A stretch of 64,000 nucleotides of DNA from Desulfamplus magnetovallimortis (GTDB taxonomy: Bacteria; Desulfobacterota; Desulfobacteria; Desulfobacterales; Desulfobacteraceae), in contig NZ_LT828564.1 in assembly GCF_900170035.1 (NCBI RefSeq), positions 1-64,000 on the forward strand, given 5' to 3'. The notes beneath the pieces were generated by a model, which saw only the letters and a list, made by a program, of their open reading frames with translations, ran no database searches and was not told where the DNA came from. The translations under genes and the position numbers were made by a program. Positions 57,045 to 64,000 of the stretch are shown here, in pieces (position 1 is the first letter of the stretch; every line of letters starts with the position of its first letter).

Positions 57045-57303
57045 ATGCTGCTCAAAGATTTCAATAACTTACCAGAATTTATTTTTAAGGGAAAGCAATT
57101 TGTACGCCGTGAAGATCTCACAGAATCAATTCGGTCATATATTGCTGTTATTTTGCATTTATTGGTTATTATTATAAAAACTCCATCAAGATCCCTTTGA
57201 TCGTATATTAATTGCCCAGGCTGAAAGTGAAGGAATGAGCCTGCTCACTGTGGATAAGATTGTTATTAAATATGGAGGAGCGGTTTTGGATGTTTCCGCT
57301 TAA
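57045..57303 (+). pseudogene. Decayed antitoxin/VapC (PIN) toxin locus
   Basis: An ATG at 57045 with AGGAG upstream opens a 51-residue ORF (MLLKDFNNLPEFIFKGKQF...) that stops at 57200. From 57181 in another frame comes LHQDPFDRILIAQAESEG and KIVIKYGGAVLDVSA, the typical C-terminal third of a PIN-domain VapC toxin, ending at 57303. The N-terminal two thirds of the toxin are gone, so this is a deletion remnant. The region 56824-57044 is otherwise AT-rich and empty. Confidence 0.6.
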
Positions 57304-57408
57304 TGGTTAACTCTATTTTCTGAAAGTTTTTTTAGTGCCCATTTGAATTTTTTAATTCAGTATGGACAACATTATGAGACCATCAAAGTTTGTTATAAGG
57401 AGAAAAAA

Positions 57409-60373
57409 GTGCATAATTTCTGGGATAAAAACATTGAACTTCTTCGTCAAAAGGATCAAAAACTTTGTAATAGTGTACTTTCTTTCACTCCTTCTGATAT
57501 CGGAGATATTATTGAAACATCCACTTTGCCTACCCTTCGTTTTAGAACTCCTGGAAAAAAATATACCTATGCATATGATCCTGTTGATCCTTTAAGTAAT
57601 ATTGAACAAAAGCTTCCAGTACTTAAAAATAAAAATAATCTCAATGAGACCGTATGCATTTTCACTGGTATGGGGCTGGGGCATCTTCCCATTGTGGCAA
57701 TGGAGCGTAGAAAAGATATTTTCAGGGCAGTTATTCTTGAACCCTCCATGGATATCTTTTACTTAGCCCTTAAATATGTTGATCTCTCCCCGCTTTTTAC
57801 ATCTCCAAAGATTTCCATATTTGCAGGGGAGATTGACTGGAAGCAGTTTGATGAAACCATCAATAGAAAAACAATTAATACTGATTTTCTTTTCAGCGAT
57901 TTTCTTGCACTTTTTGACTGGAATCCTGAACTTTACAACAACGCAAAAAATAAGGCCAGGGCATATGCTGTCAGGGCTGTCTCCGGCATGGGTGTGCTTG
58001 GAAAGTTTGGAGAGCATATTTTCAGAAACAGAATGCGTAATCTTGAGCTTTTCAGAGAAGCATCCTTTGCAGACAGGCTAAAAGATGCTTTTAAGGGGAA
58101 ACCCGCTGTTCTTGTTTCAGCAGGCCCATCACTTGACAAAAGTATCCCTTTGTTAAAAAAGGCTGTTGGTAAATGTGTAATGATTGCTGTGGATTCTGCT
58201 CTTGTTCCCTTACAAAGGAATGGTATCAACCCTGATTTTGTGGTTACCTTGGATTACAGGGAGCTTAATTCCGAAAAGTTATCTCCTGATGTTGTGTCAT
58301 CAGCAGATTTTTCCCTTGTTGCGACCATAACATCATCTGTTCCCACTGCACGAAGGTTGCCATTGAAAAATCTTTTTTTCTGCTTTCAGGATAATGATAC
58401 TCAATCCTGGCTAATTGAGGCTCTTAAAATCAAATATCTCATGGAGCCGGTTGGTACAGTTGCCTCCCTTGCGTTGAGTTTTGCCCAGATGATAGGTGCT
58501 GATCCAATAATTATGACAGGCTATGACTTTGCATTAACAACAGAGGAGACAGACCATGTTGGAGGTGTGGTTTTTAACCATGGATGGCATTTAAAGGATG
58601 GAAGCTTTGTTGTTAAGAGTATTGACGGGCATGGCGTTCGTACCCTTGATTTTCTATTTGAGTTTAAGCAAAATTTTGAGCAAAATCTCAAAAAATATCA
58701 ATGTGAATATATAAACGCAACAGCAGCAGGTGCCCATATTGAAGGTACCAGAGTGGAAAGTCTTGATAATGTTATCAATAACTATCTGAGAGAACCTTTA
58801 GATCAAGGGCAGATTATTAAGGCAGCTATGGAGGATTCTCCAACTCCTGCAATTTCCAGTTTTATTGCTGCAGCAAAACTTCAGATTGATGTTGCAAACA
58901 AAAGTTTAAAGCAGATACAGGCGCTGCAAAAACAGAATAGCAAGGTTGTTCAAGCTATTCAAAAGTACAGCAAAAAATTGAAAGGAAGGGTGGATGGCAT
59001 AAACCGTTTGTCCCAACTTACTCCGCAAGTGCAAAAAGATAAGAAAAAGCTTAATCAAATGTATAAGCGATTAAAGCCTTTTATGCCAATGGAAGAGGTG
59101 GCAGCTAAAAAGATACATGAAGCCAGATCTTTTGAAGAGACAGAAGCGGTATCTAACTACATTGAAACGGTTTTAAAGGAGTCAAGGGTTCTGGAGCTGG
59201 AGATGGAGGGGCATCAATATGGCGTTGAAGTTTTTATTGCCTCGGTGGAGGGTCTTGTTAAATTCTTGGAAATGGAAGAGAATATTCTTGGAAAAGAGTT
59301 TGCAGGAGGTAGGGAGGGGATTGTTGGGGGGAGAAATGGAGTTGCAGAAGACAAAATTTCTACCGTAAATTTCGGGGAAAACAACGAAATGACGGCACTT
59401 ACAGAACATTATATTAATGAGCGTTGTCCCATTAAAGCTCTTTCAATACTGAGTTGTGAGCCCGAAATAACTCATTTTAATTCCAACTCCACTTTAATAG
59501 AGATCGGGAGAGGGCAGAATGGTGAAAGCTCCAAGGAGGTTAATGGAGATTCTGCCAGGTACCATTTTTTTAATGGGAAATATATATGTCCAGCTTTTAA
59601 ATTTTGATATGGCCTTTAAATACTGGGAAGTTGCCCTGAACAAGGAACCCGGCTTAAGCTTGGAAATCAAGGATTATCAGAGAAAAGAAGCAGATTACTG
59701 GCTGGAGCGGGGCAGAACAGAACCTTCTATAATGGATAAGGCCATGACACGGGCATTGCAATTGTGCCGTGAAGAGGATTTTATCGTAAAGGCTAAAAAT
59801 GTGGGCTGGCAGCGTTCATCAGCAATGTTAAATACTTGGATCAATAAACATGCCCGATTTAAAGATGCAGAACTGTTTCTTTGCTATCTTGAACCTTTGC
59901 GTGGATTAACACCTGAGTGGGATTATCTAATGGGACGTCTTTGTTCACAAAAGGGTGACATTGAAAATGCCTTGGTTCATGTTGAAGATGCACTGAAATA
60001 TGAATTTGAAGAGGCTGAAAAACCAAAAGATTACCCTTCGTGGATTGGATTATCAGCAAGACTTTTTTTGGAAAACAACAGGTTTGAGGAGGGAATTAAA
60101 AGGCTTCAGGAAGCTGTTGAGATGGATAAAAATCAGGCAGTTCTTTGGGAAGAGCTTGGTGATACGCTTTTTGGTATGCAAGATTACACTACTTCTGCAA
60201 TTGCCTATGAAAAATGTTATATTGCAATGCCAGACAGGCATGATATCCTGAAAAAGTTTGGTGATTGTTACTGTAAGATGGGGGAGATTGAAGCGGCAAG
60301 GGCTGCATATCAAGCGGTACTTGAAAAAGATTCATCCAATGAAGCAGCAAAAAAAGCCTTGGATGAATTATAG
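57409..60373 (+). CDS. Maf/DUF115 motility-associated glycosyltransferase with TPR tail, frameshifted
   Basis: About 985 residues. GTG at 57409 is chosen as start because AAGGAG lies six bases upstream; a TTG at 57343 is in frame. The N-terminal Maf domain (about 1-190) is followed by the DUF115/MptE-like domain (about 230-420) with GKPAVLVSAGPSLDKSI and GINPDFVVTLDYRELN. A coiled region and C-terminal TPRs follow. The frame closes at 59607 but continues at 59519-60373; removing one T from the run at 59565-59571 joins them as HFLMGNIYVQLLNF, a TPR. Maf proteins transfer sialic- or pseudaminic-acid-like sugars to flagellin. Confidence 0.82.
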
Positions 60374-60374
60374 T

Positions 60375-60570
60375 ATGGATGAACATTTATTTGTTGAATG
60401 TTGTTTAGCTATTGCAAGCTTGCAGGTTTTTCCTATGAAAAATGATTTTTTTGATGATATGAAAAATGTGGTGGTGTCCCAAATATGTTGATGAGCTCTT
60501 CAAAAACCTTGATTCAGCAGGGCTTTCACAAAAAGATATCAACACTTTTATGACACTACCAAAAATGTGA
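60375..60570 (+). other. Two short doubtful ORFs after the Maf gene
   Basis: ATG 60375-60491 would code 38 residues (MDEHLFVECCLAIASLQVF...) and ATG 60466-60570 34 residues (MWWCPKYVDELFKNLDSAG...) in another frame. The second reads like the tail of a helical protein, so this may be a small broken gene (one base shift joins parts of both). No family is recognised. Confidence 0.25.
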
Positions 60571-61066
60571 GGTTCGATATGGAAGCTGCTGTTGTTCTTC
60601 TGTCCCATACTGCAAAGGATATGGTTACAGCTACAATGCCGGCAAATGAAGCGACTATGGCAATGAAAATTGCAATCAGATCTGCCATACGTTTGTCAAA
60701 TTGACTGGTCTGCTCTGCCATGCGTTTGTCCATGGCTTCAAACCTGTCATTCATATTTTTATTCATGGCTTCAAACCTGTTGTTCATATTTTTATCCATG
60801 GCTTCAAACCGCTGATTCATGGCTTCAAACTGGTCATTCATACTTTTGTCCATGGCTTCAAACCGATCATTAATACTTTTGTCCATGGCTTCAAACCGGT
60901 CATCTGTACGTTTTTCAAGTTCATTGACCCGGACATTAAGTTGAATGAGCAACTCTCTATCTTTTTGTGTAAAACCGAGATCTTCAGCACAACTATTATG
61001 GTATGGGACAAATAGCAATGCAAATATAATGGTAACCAACCATAAATAATTGAATTTGTAATTCAT
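60548..61066 (-). CDS. Exported coiled-coil membrane protein with DRFEAMDK repeats
   Basis: 172 residues. Signal peptide (about 1-27, ending NSCAED), then a coiled coil of about seven 7-to-11-residue repeats of the form NDRFEAMDKSM (DNA repeats at about 60720-60900), a membrane helix (about 132-152, DLIAIFIAIVASFAGIVAVT), then AVWDRRTTAAS. It shares its plan and the WDRRT motif with the protein at 1644-2291. Function is unknown. Confidence 0.7.
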   Translation of the reverse strand: MNYKFNYLWLVTIIFALLFVPYHNSCAEDLGFTQKDRELLIQLNVRVNELEKRTDDRFEAMDKSINDRFEAMDKSMNDQFEAMNQRFEAMDKNMNNRFEAMNKNMNDRFEAMDKRMAEQTSQFDKRMADLIAIFIAIVASFAGIVAVTISFAVWDRRTTAASISNLTFLVVS

Positions 61067-61150
61067 AATATCTGCCTCTTCTTTACTGTGAAAATGTATA
61101 GATCAAGAATATACACATCGGCATGTAAGGGTCAATGCTTTTTTCCGTTA

Positions 61151-62098
61151 TCAAGCCCTCTTTCTGACAATACATTTTCTACACGACGGAATTTCCTGAT
61201 CTGTATTTACAGTTTTCCGAAGGTTTTGTGCCACAGGCCCGAACCAGCAATCATCGAAACGGCTGTGGTTGAGATTACCCAATGCCGGAGAACCATAGCA
61301 ACATCCAAAAACATTGCCATTAACATCAATAAAGCATGTATTCCATGGCCGCCTGCATATCTCCCCACCCCTGTTTTCAGGCTCAATAATATTAGCAAAT
61401 GATGCTGCTTCCTTTATTTTTGCCTTTGCCATATCAGGGCCAATACTTTCCTTTCTTTTAAGCTCTTGATCACTGAAGGCTGGATAAAATAGGTTTATGT
61501 AGTCAATTCCAAGTATTTTGGCTCTTTGTGCAAGTTCTGGCAAAGAATCAATGGTTGTGCGGGTAAGAAGGTAGTTTATCTCAATGGTTGGAGAAGAGAT
61601 CTTGCCGGCAATGGCTTTTTGGGTGAGAACCTTGCCTATTCCCTTTAATGGTTTGGCAATTGAAGAACCTCTCATTTCACGGTAGGCAGCGTCTGTTCCG
61701 CCATCAATACTCACAATCAATCTATCCACATGGGCCACAATGTTTTCGGCAACTTTATCTGTTATCAGGGTACCGTTAGTTATGATTTTTATTTTACAGT
61801 TATTCTTCAATGCCAGCGTATAAATGGGATCAAGGTCACAAAGCAGTGGTTCCCCTCCAATGGGGTGGAGAAGCTCAAGCTGGGGAATTACATGGGAGAG
61901 CTTGTCAATAAGAGTCATATTGAAACTGGATGCAAACTCCTGTTGCAGACATACTTTACATCTCATGTTGCATTTTGTTGTGATAACAATACTTAACTCT
62001 TTTGGGTATGATTCTTTTTCTCTATTTTTATCTTGCAAATTTCCACCATTATTTTTGTAACTGGGGTTGGCAGATAAAGGAGATGATGGTTTTGTCAT
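61151..62098 (-). CDS. Radical SAM/SPASM-type protein
   Basis: 315 residues. The iron-sulfur motif is TTKCNMRCKVCLQQ (CxxxCxxC, about 37-50), followed by PIGGEPLLCD and the SAM-binding IKIITNGTLITDK. The C-terminal cysteines (ICRRPWNTCF, GCCYGSPALG, CRKC) resemble a SPASM auxiliary-cluster domain, as in peptide- or protein-modifying enzymes. It overlaps the GT2 gene by four bases (ATGA), so it is in one transcript with GT2 and Fe-ADH. The substrate is unknown; glycan or glycoprotein modification is a guess from context. Confidence 0.85.
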   Translation of the reverse strand: MTKPSSPLSANPSYKNNGGNLQDKNREKESYPKELSIVITTKCNMRCKVCLQQEFASSFNMTLIDKLSHVIPQLELLHPIGGEPLLCDLDPIYTLALKNNCKIKIITNGTLITDKVAENIVAHVDRLIVSIDGGTDAAYREMRGSSIAKPLKGIGKVLTQKAIAGKISSPTIEINYLLTRTTIDSLPELAQRAKILGIDYINLFYPAFSDQELKRKESIGPDMAKAKIKEAASFANIIEPENRGGEICRRPWNTCFIDVNGNVFGCCYGSPALGNLNHSRFDDCWFGPVAQNLRKTVNTDQEIPSCRKCIVRKRA

Positions 62099-63228
62099 GG
62101 AAATGGATTTTCTCCCTTGCCGTTAAAAAAATATTCTTCTGGTACGGTAATAAGACGTTTTTGCCATTTTTGTCTGCTTTTATACCATCTTGGAGTGTGA
62201 AAACAGATATATTGCCATATATACAACCATGTGGAGCGTGTAAAAATCTCTTGATTATCTTCTGTAATTTTGAGCAATTCCCTTAATGTTGCAAGGCGGC
62301 ATAAAATTTTAACAATCCCTTTTTCCATATATATACGGTAAAATTTATTGTAATGCTTTATTATATGATTAATCATTGTCCAGCGAAATTCATCGTGGGG
62401 AGGGTGTTGATCCAGGCATCCCACAGAATTTATTGCCCCAACAATGGGATTGGAGCCAAAGTTGTTTTCTCCATGGCGTCTGTAACATCCGTGAAAAGAG
62501 GGTATTAAAAGGGAGTTACCCAGTTGGTTTGCAAAATGTGCAATGTAGTAATCTGCACAGATACGAAATGTTATACCAGGGTCGGGCATAATGAGTCTTA
62601 ATGTATCCATACGAAAAACCATGGAACTTGCTGTTGCCCATATCCAGTAACCTTTATGAAGGTGTGTGTCTGGTATATAGCGATATTTCCCCTTGGACAT
62701 GTGATCAGGGTGGTCACCTGCAATGACCTTTCCCTGTCCATCAATTTGGTACTGGTTGGACGAGGTAAAGGCCACAGATCTTCTTCCGAGGTGTGCCTTG
62801 ATATGTGTTTCCATGAAATCCGGCAGAAGTACATCATCGGAATCCAGCATCATGCAGAAGTTGCCTTGGGCTTTTGAAAGGCCATCCCTAAATGCTTCCA
62901 TCTGTCCGCCATTGGTTTTTCGGCAGATCAGGGTAAATTTTTCCTTTTCCATTGGTGGAGCATTATCTATAAACTCTTTTATCCTGCTCACGGAATCATC
63001 CATTGACACATCATCCACAACAATACATTCCCAATGGGTATAGGTTTGTTTTATAACAGATTCAAGGGTTTCAATCACGTATTGGGCATAATTGTAATTG
63101 GTTATGATTACCGAGAGCAATGGATAGTTTATGCCGGCGGCAAAGAGCCTTTCATCACCGAAGGTGTCAATAGGTGGAGATGACTGGGGGGCGGGTGGAA
63201 CTACTGAGGTAACCGAGGTTTTGGACAT
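62095..63228 (-). CDS. Family 2 glycosyltransferase
   Basis: 377 residues. The GT-A core has LLSVIITNYNYAQYVIETL, WECIVVDDVSMDDSVSRI and the acceptor/metal motif MLDSDDVLLPDFM. The last 100 residues are helical and basic. It probably adds a sugar to a surface glycan. It starts one base before the Fe-ADH stop and overlaps the radical SAM gene. Confidence 0.92.
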   Translation of the reverse strand: MSKTSVTSVVPPAPQSSPPIDTFGDERLFAAGINYPLLSVIITNYNYAQYVIETLESVIKQTYTHWECIVVDDVSMDDSVSRIKEFIDNAPPMEKEKFTLICRKTNGGQMEAFRDGLSKAQGNFCMMLDSDDVLLPDFMETHIKAHLGRRSVAFTSSNQYQIDGQGKVIAGDHPDHMSKGKYRYIPDTHLHKGYWIWATASSMVFRMDTLRLIMPDPGITFRICADYYIAHFANQLGNSLLIPSFHGCYRRHGENNFGSNPIVGAINSVGCLDQHPPHDEFRWTMINHIIKHYNKFYRIYMEKGIVKILCRLATLRELLKITEDNQEIFTRSTWLYIWQYICFHTPRWYKSRQKWQKRLITVPEEYFFNGKGENPFP

Positions 63229-64000
63229 CTATATCTCCAGGCTTTGTTTAAGTAATTGGGTCAAAAGATTGTAGTCCATATCTTCTGAATAGTTTGCAGC
63301 TCTTTCCGGGTGAAACATTTCAGGGATATATTGCAGGATATCGGAATCTTTAATGTATCTATAAATCTCTTTGGGCAGGTTGATTTTTTGCAATAGTTCA
63401 AAAACACCTTCTATTATTTTTTTTTCAATACAGCCCGACATATTATTATGCTTCTTGTCAAGTCTTGAAAGGTAATTGCGGGCTAACCTTGGCAGGGTAA
63501 AGCTGCAAGCCAGGCCATGGGGAACGCCCTTATGTATTGTAAGGGGGTATGAGATTGCGTGGGCGATTGCTGTACGGGATTGACTTATTGCCATTCCAGC
63601 CAGAAGACTTGCTTCCTGCATAAGAGTTCTGCTGTAAAGTTTTGCAGGATTTTCAAGAACCATGGGAAGTGCTTTTACTGTAATGGAAAGCGATTGAAGG
63701 GCAAGTGCAGCGGTGATGGGTGTTCTGTTTATGTTCCAGAGGGATTCCAGTGCATGGGATATGGCATCTAAACCTGAATACAAGGTTTCGTTGTATGGAA
63801 GGGGTAACGTCAAGGCCGGGTCAAGAATGGCATGGGAGGGATAAATGCAAAAATGTGACAGGGAGAATTTTTTTTTGCTGTTTTGATCCCAAATGGTTGC
63901 AAATGGGGTGACTTCTGCCCCGGTTCCCGAGGTGGTAGGTATTGCTATGACTGGAATTTTGCTCTTTACCTGGGAAGGGTTAAAAGGTCTTTGTTTTATA
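63229..64000 (-). CDS. Iron-containing alcohol dehydrogenase, partial at window end
   Basis: The last 256 codons are in the window and the frame stays open to 64000 (the most upstream ATG inside is at 63813, which is not the true start). The dehydroquinate synthase/Fe-ADH fold shows the NAD-binding IPTTSGTGAEVTPFATIWD, metal-binding residues in GLDAISHALESLWN and AIAHAISYPL, and the last His in KGVPHGLACSF. Length and motifs fit Fe-ADHs, including phosphonoacetaldehyde reductases, which also read DAxSHALES. The context (GT2, radical SAM) makes a role in making a decorated glycan possible. Confidence 0.85.
   Translation of the reverse strand, partial: IKQRPFNPSQVKSKIPVIAIPTTSGTGAEVTPFATIWDQNSKKKFSLSHFCIYPSHAILDPALTLPLPYNETLYSGLDAISHALESLWNINRTPITAALALQSLSITVKALPMVLENPAKLYSRTLMQEASLLAGMAISQSRTAIAHAISYPLTIHKGVPHGLACSFTLPRLARNYLSRLDKKHNNMSGCIEKKIIEGVFELLQKINLPKEIYRYIKDSDILQYIPEMFHPERAANYSEDMDYNLLTQLLKQSLEI

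Noticed and set aside
60720-60900. Regular short repeats that look like a CRISPR array
   Set aside because: They are in-frame coding repeats (DRFEAMDK) of a coiled coil, without unique spacers or cas genes.

Overview
The window is AT-rich bacterial chromosome whose left half carries a complete division and cell-wall (dcw) cluster. Gene order, a MurE with a DNPR motif (meso-DAP type), a MurE-MurF fusion, a radical SAM gene after ftsZ and many small dispersed palindromic repeats suggest a Gram-negative deltaproteobacterium, probably Desulfobacterales. This placement rests on gene content and protein style, not on a marker gene.

Layout. 1-2320: a recently duplicated nuclease-like gene and a coiled-coil membrane protein, punctuated by three copies of a GGGGACAGGTAC motif. 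2375-23031 (all minus strand): mraZ, rsmH, ftsL, ftsI, murE-murF fusion, mraY, murD, ftsW, murG, murC, murB, ftsQ, ftsA, ftsZ and a B12-binding-type radical SAM gene. Upstream of mraZ are arrays of GTGGRG boxes at 10-base spacing that look like MraZ operators. 23823-25402: a response regulator/PP2C phosphatase followed by an RsbW-type kinase. 25790-26532: an antitoxin/PIN toxin pair. 27411-31199: an orphan RecC. 31522-34739: a hybrid sensor kinase with a periplasmic ABC-type sensor domain, split by a frameshift. 34924-42969: a three-gene kleisin-like / winged-helix-like / giant SMC-like operon resembling MukFEB, MksFEB or Wadjet JetABC, without a recognisable JetD/MksG nuclease and with an interrupted small ORF where a fourth gene could have been. 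43121-47431: a beta-propeller-like protein, a Uma2 nuclease and a TPR-GT41 (SPINDLY/OGT-like) glycosyltransferase in one tight operon. 47735-56823: a glycan cluster (acyltransferase, asparagine synthetase, DegT aminotransferase, sugar epimerase and a 1419-residue fusion GT2-TPR-ceramidase-like-GT4). 57409-60373: a Maf/DUF115 motility-associated glycosyltransferase with a TPR tail. 61151-64000: radical SAM, GT2 and an iron-dependent alcohol dehydrogenase cut by the window end. The right third therefore reads as a surface-polysaccharide or flagellin-glycosylation region.

Two features run through the whole window. First, at least five dispersed repeat families (a Fur-box-like double palindrome, a hairpin element with compensating changes, an element carrying a nested copy of that hairpin element, a MITE with tactggat-type microsatellite core, and a GAGACAAGGC palindrome). 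Second, five genes, all to the right of position 31500, are interrupted or lose their start through a single-base length change in a homopolymer of 6-9 A or T. This is either a systematic sequencing error or real slippage or phase variation. Many conserved enzymes also carry short in-frame tandem repeats or low-complexity insertions.
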